Below, piece by piece: positions 1 through 6,143 of a stretch of DNA of 31,014 nucleotides. The position numbers and the translations under genes are program-made. The notes beneath the pieces were generated by a model that was not told where the DNA came from, searched no databases, and saw only the letters and a program-made list of their open reading frames with translations. The stretch comes from an uncultured Candidatus Planktophila sp. (GTDB taxonomy: Bacteria > Actinomycetota > Actinomycetes > Nanopelagicales > Nanopelagicaceae), in NCBI GenBank assembly GCA_937975715.1, contig CALJUA010000009.1:1-31014 (forward strand). Reading direction: 5' to 3'. The first letter of the stretch is position 1. Every line of letters begins with the position of its first letter.

Positions 1-33
1 GCCCTGGCCGTGGCGCTTCCAAAAGGCCTGTAG
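1..33 (+). CDS. C-terminal end of an upstream gene (partial)
   Basis: Frame 1 is open from the window edge and ends with TAG at 31-33, giving the tail ALAVALPKGL. The end is hydrophobic and short. In many actinobacteria the gene before mdh encodes a small membrane protein (DUF3017) with a C-terminal membrane helix, and this tail would fit, but eleven codons cannot prove it. No other frame offers a better explanation. Confidence 0.3.
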   Translation, partial: ALAVALPKGL

Positions 34-56
34 AGTTATCTCGACGTCAAGATACC

Positions 57-66
57 TACGATAGGA
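57..66 (+). promoter_or_regulatory. Possible -10 box and Shine-Dalgarno of mdh
   Basis: TACGAT at 57-62 fits the actinobacterial TANNNT -10 pattern. AGGA at 63-66 lies six bases before the mdh ATG and can serve as a short ribosome binding site. No good -35 box is visible at the expected spacing, so the promoter part is weak. Confidence 0.35.
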
Positions 67-72
67 CGCAAA

Positions 73-1023
73 ATGGCAAAGAAAGTCACCGTTGTCGGTG
101 CAGGATTCTATGGATCAACCACAGCTCTTCGTTTAGCTGAATACAACATTTTCGATGAGGTAGTTCTTACCGACATCGTTGAAGGCAAGCCTGAAGGTCT
201 CGCTCTCGACATGAACCAGTCGCGCTCCATCGAAGGTTTTGAAACCAAGATTGTTGGCGCAACTACAACTGCTGATGGTGCAGGATATGAAAAGACAGCG
301 AACTCAGATGTAGTTGTTATCACCGCAGGACTTCCACGCAAACCTGGTATGAGCCGCATGGATCTCATCGGAGTTAACGCAGGAATCGTTCGCGGTGTTG
401 CCGAAAACATTGCAAAGCATTCACCAAACGCAGTCATCATCGTGGTTTCAAACCCACTCGATGAGATGACAGCACTTGCACAGATTGCAACAAACTTTCC
501 AAAGAACCGCGTGATGGGTCAGGCAGGAATGCTCGATACAGCTCGCTTCACAAACTTCGTCGCCGAAAAGCTCGGTGTCCCAGTTGCATCTGTAAAGACA
601 CTGACACTTGGTTCACATGGCGACACAATGGTTCCAGTCCCATCACGTTGCACAGTTGATGGAACACCTCTCTCAGAGAAGTTGTCACAGGCAGAGATTG
701 ACGAACTCGTAGATCGCACACGTAACGGCGGCGCTGAAGTTGTTGCTCTCCTCAAGACAGGTTCTGCCTACTACGCACCATCAGCAGCTGCAGCTCGTAT
801 GGCTAAGGCTGTCATCGAAGATTCAGGTGCAGTAATGCCTGTATGTGCATGGGTTGATGGCGAGTACGGAATCTCTGGCGTATATCTCGGCGTGGAAGCT
901 GAGATTGGCAAGGGCGGTATTCGTAAAGTTGTTGAAAGTAAGTTGACTGAATCAGAAGTTGCATCTCTCAAGGAAGCAGCAGAAGCAGTTCGCGCTAAGC
1001 AAGCCGACGTAAAGGATATGTAA
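73..1023 (+). CDS. mdh: Malate dehydrogenase (LDH-like type)
   Basis: Cytoplasmic TCA-cycle enzyme that oxidises malate to oxaloacetate. The 316-residue protein has the Rossmann glycine motif GAGFYG (9-14). Asp34 at the end of strand 2 binds the adenosine ribose and points to NAD. Arg89 and Arg95 in the loop PRKPGMSR bind the substrate carboxylates, and an Arg in this loop separates malate from lactate dehydrogenases. SNPLD (126-130) and the catalytic His182 in LGSHGD are present, so all key residues are intact and the length is normal. The ATG at 73 follows an AGGA motif. The icd gene begins two bases after the stop, so the two TCA genes are almost certainly co-transcribed. The LDH-like subgroup is clear; the family assignment is very secure. 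Confidence 0.96.
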   Translation: MAKKVTVVGAGFYGSTTALRLAEYNIFDEVVLTDIVEGKPEGLALDMNQSRSIEGFETKIVGATTTADGAGYEKTANSDVVVITAGLPRKPGMSRMDLIGVNAGIVRGVAENIAKHSPNAVIIVVSNPLDEMTALAQIATNFPKNRVMGQAGMLDTARFTNFVAEKLGVPVASVKTLTLGSHGDTMVPVPSRCTVDGTPLSEKLSQAEIDELVDRTRNGGAEVVALLKTGSAYYAPSAAAARMAKAVIEDSGAVMPVCAWVDGEYGISGVYLGVEAEIGKGGIRKVVESKLTESEVASLKEAAEAVRAKQADVKDM

Positions 1024-1025
1024 CG

Positions 1026-2240
1026 ATGAGCAAAATCAAAGTAGAAGGAACAGTTGTAGAGCTTGATGGCGATGAGATGACTCGCATCATGTGGCAGTTC
1101 ATCAAGGATAAGTTGATCCTGCCTTACCTCGACGTCGATCTTGAGTACTACGACCTCGGTATGGAGCACCGCGATGCGACAGACGATCAGGTCACAATCG
1201 ATGCTGCAAAGGCTATTCAGAAGCACGGCGTTGGCATCAAGTGCGCAACTATCACTCCTGACGAAGCCCGCGTAGAAGAGTTCGGCCTCAAGAAGATGTG
1301 GAAGTCTCCTAACGGAACTATCCGCAACATTCTTGGTGGCGTTATCTTCCGCGAGCCAATCATCATCTCAAATGTTCCTCGTTTGGTTCCTCACTGGACT
1401 AAGCCAATCGTTATCGGTCGCCACGCATTCGGCGATCAGTACAAGGCGACAGATTTCAAGGTTCCAGGCAAGGGCAAGCTCACTATCTCATTCGTTCCAG
1501 AAGATGGTTCAGCTCCAATCCAGCACGAGGTCTATGACTTCGAATCATCAGGTGTTGCACTTGCGATGTACAACGTAGATAAGTCAATCTACGACTTCGC
1601 ACGCGCTTCAATGAACTACGGACTTCTTCGCAAGTTTCCTGTCTACCTTTCGACAAAGAACACAATCCTTAAGGCTTACGACGGTCGCTTCAAAGATATC
1701 TTCCAAGAGGTATACGAGAAGGAGTTCAAGACTCAGTTCGAAGCTGCAGGAATTTGGTACGAGCACCGTCTTATCGATGACATGGTTGCTATGTCATTGC
1801 GCATGGAGGGCGGATACGTCTGGGCATGTAAGAACTACGACGGTGACGTTCAATCTGACACCGTTGCGCAAGGTTATGGCTCACTTGGTTTGATGACATC
1901 TGTTTTGATGACACCAGATGGAAAGGTCTGCGAATCAGAAGCTGCTCACGGAACAGTGACACGTCACTACCGCGATCACCAGGCTGGTAAAGAGACTTCA
2001 ACAAACCCAATCGCATCAATCTTTGCGTGGACACAGGGCCTTGCTCACCGTGCCAAGCTTGATAACAATGCAGAGCTCGCGAAGTTCACAAAGACTCTCG
2101 AGCAGGTTTGTATCCAGACTGTTGAAGAAGGAAAGATGACAAAGGACTTGGCTCTTTTGATCTCTAATGATGCGCCGTATCAAACAACGCAGCAGTTCCT
2201 CGCTTCAATTGACGAAAATCTAAAAAAGGCAATGGCTTAA
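1026..2240 (+). CDS. icd: NADP-dependent isocitrate dehydrogenase, eukaryote-like homodimeric type
   Basis: Converts isocitrate to 2-oxoglutarate, CO2 and NADPH. At 404 residues it matches the dimeric IDH1/IDH2-like class, not the E. coli-like class or the large monomeric enzyme found in many actinobacteria. SPNGT (94-98), Arg100, Arg109 and Arg132 form the substrate pocket; the segment GRHAFGDQY around Arg132 resembles the human IDH1 site. Asp251, Asp274 and Asp278 are the metal ligands. HGTVTRH (308-314) holds the Arg-His pair that contacts the NADP 2'-phosphate. The gene starts two bases after mdh and is followed by a strong terminator, so mdh-icd forms a closed two-gene unit. Confidence 0.96.
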   Translation: MSKIKVEGTVVELDGDEMTRIMWQFIKDKLILPYLDVDLEYYDLGMEHRDATDDQVTIDAAKAIQKHGVGIKCATITPDEARVEEFGLKKMWKSPNGTIRNILGGVIFREPIIISNVPRLVPHWTKPIVIGRHAFGDQYKATDFKVPGKGKLTISFVPEDGSAPIQHEVYDFESSGVALAMYNVDKSIYDFARASMNYGLLRKFPVYLSTKNTILKAYDGRFKDIFQEVYEKEFKTQFEAAGIWYEHRLIDDMVAMSLRMEGGYVWACKNYDGDVQSDTVAQGYGSLGLMTSVLMTPDGKVCESEAAHGTVTRHYRDHQAGKETSTNPIASIFAWTQGLAHRAKLDNNAELAKFTKTLEQVCIQTVEEGKMTKDLALLISNDAPYQTTQQFLASIDENLKKAMA

Positions 2241-2265
2241 TAGCTAGTTCCTTCAAGTCGTATCG

Positions 2266-2295
2266 AAAACCCCCACAGAAAGTTGTGGGGGTTTT
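2266..2295 (+). terminator. Intrinsic terminator of mdh-icd
   Basis: A perfect 12-bp stem (2266-2277 with 2284-2295, core CCCCCACA/TGTGGGGG) closes a six-base loop. The A4 and T4 ends of the stem make it look bidirectional. It sits 25 bases after the icd stop and just before the -10 box of the next gene. Confidence 0.88.
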
Positions 2296-2308
2296 CGCCT
2301 TCTCCACC

Positions 2309-2321
2309 TACTATTTCAGCC
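2309..2321 (+). promoter_or_regulatory. -10 box for a leaderless DinB-family mRNA
   Basis: TACTAT at 2309-2314 is followed by seven bases and then ATG at 2322, so the expected transcription start falls on or next to the A of the start codon. There is no Shine-Dalgarno. No clear -35 box is seen because the terminator stem occupies that area. Confidence 0.5.
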
Positions 2322-2840
2322 ATGGATATGGAGAAAATTCTGAGGCATATGGCCTGGGCTAATCAGCAAGTTATTGGACAGATTGCGGCGATGCCGAAAG
2401 AAGCGCTCGATGCGTATGCGGTAAACCCAGAGTGGACTGTCGGCACGATTGTTCGCCACATCGCTAGTGCATCAAACTGGTATGTCTGGCGCCTGCTTGA
2501 TCGCGAAGCATTCACCGCAGAAGAGAAAGCAGATTGGGATGCTCGACTAAAAGATGACGATGAAGAATCTCCTAAGATGAAGGACGTGCATTATGTTCTA
2601 GAAGTTCTTCGCTCATCTGATGCGATGTTGCTTGAGCAATCTCGCCTTCCAGATGCAGATGTTCCGCGCGAATTCCGCGGCGAGCAACATGTCTTTAAGC
2701 GCAGCACAATTCTTTCTCAAACTGTTCATCATGCAACCGAGCATCGCGCTCAAGCTGTATCAGCGCTGGAATCTCGAGGATTTACCTCAATTAATCTTGA
2801 TGACTTTGATGTCTGGAGCTACCAAATAAAAGTTGGCTAG
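2322..2840 (+). CDS. DinB-fold (maleylpyruvate isomerase-like) metal-binding protein
   Basis: A 172-residue protein of the DinB/YfiT four-helix-bundle superfamily, whose actinobacterial members are often mycothiol-dependent transferases or isomerases. The three expected metal-binding histidines are visible: His46 in VRHIASASNWYVW, and His137 and His141 in HHATEHRAQ. These follow an N-terminal helix of the usual form (HMAWANQQ). The substrate cannot be read from sequence. An in-frame TTG at 2283 would start inside the terminator stem and has no ribosome binding site, so I chose ATG 2322 (ATG 2328 is also possible). The gene stands alone between two terminators. Confidence 0.82.
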   Translation: MDMEKILRHMAWANQQVIGQIAAMPKEALDAYAVNPEWTVGTIVRHIASASNWYVWRLLDREAFTAEEKADWDARLKDDDEESPKMKDVHYVLEVLRSSDAMLLEQSRLPDADVPREFRGEQHVFKRSTILSQTVHHATEHRAQAVSALESRGFTSINLDDFDVWSYQIKVG

Positions 2841-2856
2841 GCGTTAAGAAGAATTT

Positions 2857-2887
2857 ACCCACCTCAATCTAAAGACGTGGGTTTTTT
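2857..2887 (+). terminator. Probable terminator of the DinB-family gene
   Basis: ACCCAC (2857-2862) pairs with GTGGGT (2877-2882) across a 14-base loop and runs into a T-tract ending at 2887. The stem is only six pairs, so it is modest, but its place 16 bases after the stop and the T-run support it. Confidence 0.55.
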
Positions 2888-2962
2888 CTTGTCATTTTTC
2901 ATCCACAAGCATTGTTGGCACTCGGTTTTGTCTGCCCTTTTCTAAATAAGTTTTGCTTGTTT

Positions 2963-3040
2963 GGCGATCACTCGCCGCACTCATAACCAGGGGTAATTCG
3001 TGTGAAATTCCCCGTCACACGATGAGTGAGAGGAGGTGAT
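2963..3040 (+). promoter_or_regulatory. Structured leader with competing hairpins before the 39-codon ORF
   Basis: Several complementary segments overlap. CGTGTGA (2999-3005) pairs with TCACACG (3015-3021). CACTCAT (2978-2984) pairs with ATGAGTG (3022-3028). ATCACT (2967-2972) can pair with GGTGAT (3035-3040), covering the 3' half of the Shine-Dalgarno. In competition, GGGG-T-AATT (2990-2998) pairs with AATTCCCC (3006-3013), leaving CGTGTGA as its loop, and GGCGA (2963-2967) pairs with TCGCC (2972-2976). The set suggests two alternative folds, one of which hides the ribosome binding site. I do not recognise a named RNA family. A clear promoter for this strand was not found. Confidence 0.45.
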
Positions 3041-3045
3041 GTCGT

Positions 3046-3165
3046 ATGGAACCAATCGTCGATTGGACCCGCGTAACGGTGGCGTTTATCCGCTTATTCT
3101 TTGAGTACTTGGCTAAGAAAAAGCAGAGCCGTCGCAGGAACGACGGCTCTGCTGACGCCAGTTAG
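3046..3165 (+). CDS. 39-residue amphipathic, basic-tailed peptide (candidate type I toxin)
   Basis: Not recognised as a known family. The ATG at 3046 is preceded by an almost ideal Shine-Dalgarno, AGGAGGTGA at 3031-3039, with six bases between it and the start codon, which is strong evidence for translation. The peptide begins MEPIVDWTRVTVAFIRLFFE. Asp6, Arg9, Arg16, Glu20 and Lys24 fall on one helical face and large hydrophobic residues on the other. A tail rich in Lys and Arg (24-31) follows, then a small polar end. This is the general form of membrane-acting type I toxins such as TisB, although arginines inside the helix argue against a simple transmembrane span. The 3' third overlaps a 13-bp hairpin that would terminate a convergent antisense RNA. 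A leader peptide or small membrane-associated regulator are alternatives. Confidence 0.5.
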   Translation: MEPIVDWTRVTVAFIRLFFEYLAKKKQSRRRNDGSADAS

Positions 3166-3206
3166 CTAAGCCGCTAAACGGGAACCCCTCGGGCATTTCT
3201 GCCGAG
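3114..3206 (-). ncRNA. Candidate antisense RNA over the 3' end of the small ORF
   Basis: On the minus strand a promoter at 3213-3242 would start RNA near 3206. About 55 bases downstream a perfect 13-bp hairpin (3122-3134 with 3141-3153, six-base loop) is followed by U5-C-UU (3115-3122 read on the minus strand), a good intrinsic terminator. The product would be about 90 nt and complementary to the last 17 or so codons and 3' untranslated region of the small ORF. On the plus strand the same hairpin lacks a T-run, so its design fits the minus strand. Transcription is inferred only. Confidence 0.42.
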
Positions 3207-3215
3207 GGGTTCTTT
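3182..3215 (+). terminator. Terminator of the small ORF transcript
   Basis: GAACCCCTCGG (3182-3192) pairs with CCGAGGGGTTC (3202-3212), an 11-bp GC-rich stem with a nine-base loop, followed by a short T-run. It lies 16 bases after the TAG of the small ORF. The minus-strand promoter begins right at its outer edge. Confidence 0.85.
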
Positions 3216-3242
3216 ATATCATCGAGAAATCTGACCAATCAA
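3213..3242 (-). promoter_or_regulatory. Promoter for the candidate antisense RNA
   Basis: Reading the minus strand: -35 TTGATT (3242-3237), an 18-base spacer, then -10 TATAAA (3218-3213) preceded by TGA, which gives an extended -10 of the TGnTATAAT type. This is one of the best promoter matches in the window, and it points toward the small ORF and away from hsdM. Confidence 0.5.
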
Positions 3243-3426
3243 TTGAAAAAACAGCAAAATCTCAACTACTTTAAGTGTCACGATTGATAGAAATAAGGCA
3301 GATGTCTCCTGTCTTTGCTGAGTCCCGCCCAGTAGTCTTCGCATCTAGGCAGGCATGTCATTGCCGACTAATACCTTGAGTCACGTAATGGTTGAGGTTC
3401 AAGGTAGTGAATAGGGGATACCGGTA
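3243..3426. other. Intergenic stretch before hsdM, no gene seen
   Basis: No convincing ORF, RNA gene or repeat was found here. A TAATAC at 3369-3374 could be a -10 box for hsdM but has no good -35. AGGGGA at 3413-3418 is the likely ribosome binding site of hsdM, eight bases before its GTG. This stretch is probably the left edge of the restriction-modification island; no flanking direct repeat was recognised. Confidence 0.5.
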
Positions 3427-4983
3427 GTGGCAAGTAACGACAGAGCAGAGCTCCACAAGACGATCTGGAAGATCGCCAACGACCTCCGTGGAAGCGTCGA
3501 CGGTTGGGACTTCAAGCAATATGTTCTCGGCACACTCTTCTATCGCTTCATCTCCGAAAACCTCGCCAACTACCTCAACGACCACCAGCGCAAAGCTGGC
3601 TTCAAAGATTTCGATTACGCAAAGCTCAAGGATAAAGAGGCAGAGTTTGGACGCAAGGAAACCGTTGAAGAGAAAGGCTTCTTCATCCTTCCAAGCGAAC
3701 TTTTCGTCAACGTCCGTGCAAACGCTAAGAACGACCCCAATCTCAACGAAACACTCGATCGCATCTTCCGCAACATCGAAGGCTCTGCCGTTGGCACACC
3801 AAGTGAATTTGATATCAAGGGCCTCTTTGATGATGTTGATGTCAACAGCAACAAACTTGGTGCAAGCGTTATCAAGCGCAACGAACTTCTCGTAAAGCTC
3901 CTCGATTCTGTCGGCGAACTCGCCCTCGGCAATTACACCGACAACACCATCGATGCCTTCGGTGATGCCTACGAATACCTCATGACAATGTATGCATCAA
4001 GCGCCGGAAAATCAGGCGGCGAATTCTTCACACCGCAAGAAGTCTCAGAGCTTCTTGCCAAGATCACTGTCGTTGGTAAGAAGAAAGTAAATAAGGTCTA
4101 CGACCCCGCATGTGGATCAGGATCACTTCTTCTTCAGTTCGCAAAGGTGCTCGGCAAAGACAACGTCACCGATGGCTTCTACGGACAAGAAATCAACATC
4201 ACCACCTACAACCTCTGCCGTATCAACATGTTCTTGCACGATATCAACTACGAGAAATTCGATATCGCCCACGGTGACACGCTCACCGAACCCGCTCACT
4301 GGGATGACGAACCATTCGAGGCAATCGTCTCTAACCCGCCATATTCAATTAAGTGGGACGGTGACACCAACCCACTGATGATCAATGACAACCGTTACTC
4401 ACCAGCGGGAGTCCTTGCCCCTAAGAGCAAGGCAGACCTTGCCTTCACCATGCACATCCTCAGCTGGCTCGCCACCAATGGCACTGCAGCAATCGTCGAA
4501 TTTCCAGGCGTGATGTACCGCGGCGGCGCCGAACAGAAGATCCGCAAATACCTCGTCGACAACAATTTCGTCGACACCGTTATCCAACTGCCACCAGATC
4601 TCTTCTTCGGAACCGGCATCCAGACTTGCATCTTGGTCCTTAAGAAATCAAAGAAAGACAACAAAGTCCTCTTCATCAATGCCGAACGAGAATTCTCCCG
4701 CTTCGGCAACAAGAACAAACTTCGCCCCGAAGACATCTCCAAGATTCTTGCCCAATACACCGACCGCAAAGATGAAGAGTATTTCTCACGCCTCATCGAT
4801 CATTCCGAAGTTGCCGAAAACGACTACTCGCTCTCTGTCACCACCTACGTCAAAGCAGAAGACACCCGCGAAGTAATTGATATCAAAGAGCTCAACAAAT
4901 CCATATCTGAAATTGTTGCTCGCCAATCAGTCCTCCGTAAAGAAATCGACAAGATTGTCGCCGACCTCGAAGGCACCAAATAA
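3427..4983 (+). CDS. hsdM: Type I restriction-modification system, methyltransferase subunit HsdM
   Basis: N6-adenine DNA methyltransferase that works with HsdS to methylate the host recognition sites and forms part of the restriction complex with HsdR. The 518-residue protein has the N-terminal HsdM helical domain (about 8-150), AdoMet motif I DPACGSGSLL (226-235) and the catalytic motif IV NPPYS (303-307), with GGEFFTPQEV (198-207) just before the AdoMet domain as usual. The GTG start at 3427 fits the family N-terminus and has AGGGGA eight bases upstream. Its TAA shares one base with the hsdS ATG (TAATG), indicating translational coupling. Codon use is richer in C-ending codons than in hsdS that follows, consistent with separate histories of the subunits. 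Confidence 0.96.
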   Translation: MASNDRAELHKTIWKIANDLRGSVDGWDFKQYVLGTLFYRFISENLANYLNDHQRKAGFKDFDYAKLKDKEAEFGRKETVEEKGFFILPSELFVNVRANAKNDPNLNETLDRIFRNIEGSAVGTPSEFDIKGLFDDVDVNSNKLGASVIKRNELLVKLLDSVGELALGNYTDNTIDAFGDAYEYLMTMYASSAGKSGGEFFTPQEVSELLAKITVVGKKKVNKVYDPACGSGSLLLQFAKVLGKDNVTDGFYGQEINITTYNLCRINMFLHDINYEKFDIAHGDTLTEPAHWDDEPFEAIVSNPPYSIKWDGDTNPLMINDNRYSPAGVLAPKSKADLAFTMHILSWLATNGTAAIVEFPGVMYRGGAEQKIRKYLVDNNFVDTVIQLPPDLFFGTGIQTCILVLKKSKKDNKVLFINAEREFSRFGNKNKLRPEDISKILAQYTDRKDEEYFSRLIDHSEVAENDYSLSVTTYVKAEDTREVIDIKELNKSISEIVARQSVLRKEIDKIVADLEGTK

Positions 4984-6143
4984 TGAGCCACATCGACGAC
5001 CTCATCGCCAAACTCTGCCCCGAAGGCGTGGAGTACAAACAACTAAAAGAGCTTTGTAGTGAATTCATAGTTCCAATGCGTGATAGACCTAAAATTTTCG
5101 ATGGACACATACCTTGGTGTCGAATAGAAGACATTGAAAAGGATTCATTGCATGGTTCCTTATCGGACTTGAAAGTCTCCGAGAGAGTTATTTCTGAAAT
5201 GAATCTTAAAGTTATGCCGACCGGCACTGTAATTGCATCTTGCAGTGCGTCACTTGGAAGGTATGCAATTACGACTACGCCGTTAATTACAAATCAAACA
5301 TTTATTGGTCTTGTATGCGGTGATCAATTGCTTAACAGATATTTGCTTCATCTTTTGCCTCTCAAAACTGAAGAATTAGCGTCCGTTTCCAATTCAGGGA
5401 CAATCCCATATATATCGAGGGCGAAATTTGAAAAATTAGTTATTCCTGTTCCACCTCTCGAAATCCAAAACGAGATCGTCAAGATTCTCGATAAATTCAC
5501 AGAGCTAGAAGCAGAGCTAGAAGCAGAGCTAGAAGCAAGAAAATCCCAATATGAGTTTTATCGAAATGAACTCCTCTCGTTCAAGCATGTAGAAGAGGGG
5601 GGGGTACGGTGGATTCCGATGGGTGAGGTATGTGAAATGTCCTGGGGTAATACCTCTATTACTAAAGCTTCTTACATTGATTCGACAGACGGTTACTTGG
5701 CCTACAGTGCGGCTGGACCAGATGGCATGTTGCCCGGATTTGAATTCGACCGGGAGGCCGTGGTCCTTTCAGCAATCGGCGCTCGCTGCGGCAAGACCTA
5801 CTTTGCGTCTGGGAAGTGGACCTGCATCAAGAACACAATGTATTTCTACTCCAAAGATTCACAGGTGCTCGATAAGTACCTCTTTTGGTACACAAATAGA
5901 GAATCTTTCTGGCCAAGATCTTCATCTGCACAACCATTCATTTCCCTCGGTGATGTTAGAAACCTAGTCGTTCCTATTCCAGACTTGGAAACACAGAAAA
6001 TGATCGTAAATACGTTGGACAAATTAGATGCGCTTATTAACGACATTGCTAGTGGATTGCCGGCGGAAATGACTGCGCGACGTCAGCAGTATGACTATTA
6101 CCGAAGCAAACTACTTAATTTCAAAAAACTGGACGTTGCATGA
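4983..6143 (+). CDS. hsdS: Type I restriction-modification system, specificity subunit HsdS
   Basis: Recognises the bipartite DNA target through two target recognition domains, about residues 15-165 and 208-345. Each is followed by a conserved helical spacer: ILDKFTELEAELEAELEARKSQYEFYRN-type at 168-200 and LDKLDALINDIASGLPAEMTARRQ-type at 345-380. The central spacer contains three 4-residue repeats from a perfect 12-bp DNA repeat. Just after it lies a run of eight G (codons 205-208). The first recognition domain is visibly richer in A and T than hsdM, as expected if recognition domains are exchanged by recombination. The gene overlaps hsdM by one base and hsdR by four (ATGA). The 386-residue length is normal and the frame is intact as sequenced. 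The target sequence cannot be predicted. Confidence 0.94.
   Translation: MSHIDDLIAKLCPEGVEYKQLKELCSEFIVPMRDRPKIFDGHIPWCRIEDIEKDSLHGSLSDLKVSERVISEMNLKVMPTGTVIASCSASLGRYAITTTPLITNQTFIGLVCGDQLLNRYLLHLLPLKTEELASVSNSGTIPYISRAKFEKLVIPVPPLEIQNEIVKILDKFTELEAELEAELEARKSQYEFYRNELLSFKHVEEGGVRWIPMGEVCEMSWGNTSITKASYIDSTDGYLAYSAAGPDGMLPGFEFDREAVVLSAIGARCGKTYFASGKWTCIKNTMYFYSKDSQVLDKYLFWYTNRESFWPRSSSAQPFISLGDVRNLVVPIPDLETQKMIVNTLDKLDALINDIASGLPAEMTARRQQYDYYRSKLLNFKKLDVA
5501..5536 (+). repeat. Three perfect 12-bp tandem repeats in the hsdS central spacer
   Basis: The unit AGAGCTAGAAGC occurs three times without change, coding for repeats of the residues E-L-E-A at 174-185. It sits in the coiled-coil spacer between the two recognition domains, where known type I enzymes such as EcoR124 vary repeat number and so the length of the non-specific gap in the target. 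Confidence 0.95.
5597..5604 (+). repeat. G8 homopolymer tract inside hsdS
   Basis: Eight consecutive G span codons 205-208 (E-G-G-V), at the junction between the first spacer and the second recognition domain. Gaining one G brings a TGA at 5624-5626 of the present sequence into frame, leaving a half-length HsdS of about 214 residues. Losing one G opens another frame up to 5967. Such tracts are classic slipped-strand sites. Confidence 0.9.

Noticed and set aside
108..440. Antisense ORFs over mdh, icd and many other genes
   Set aside because: They are shadows of strongly coding genes produced by biased codon use, with no domains, ribosome sites or independent spacing.
2248..2259. 12-mer TTCCTTCAAGTC shared after the icd stop and after the first BMP gene (14786-14797)
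   Set aside because: Twelve-base matches are expected several times by chance in 31 kb, and the copies share no flanking sequence or structure.
2283..2321. Upstream TTG start for the DinB-family gene
   Set aside because: It begins inside the terminator stem, has no ribosome site, and adds residues not typical of the family; ATG 2322 has a -10 box at the right distance.
2990..3021. Complete H-type pseudoknot in the small-ORF leader
   Set aside because: The two stems would be 8 and 7 bp with linkers of 0, 0 and 1 base, too short to cross the grooves; competing hairpins are more realistic.
5623..5967. Separate gene of 114 codons inside hsdS
   Set aside because: It is an alternate frame of an intact hsdS with no ribosome site or domain resemblance. 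It matters only as the frame reached if the G8 tract lost one base.
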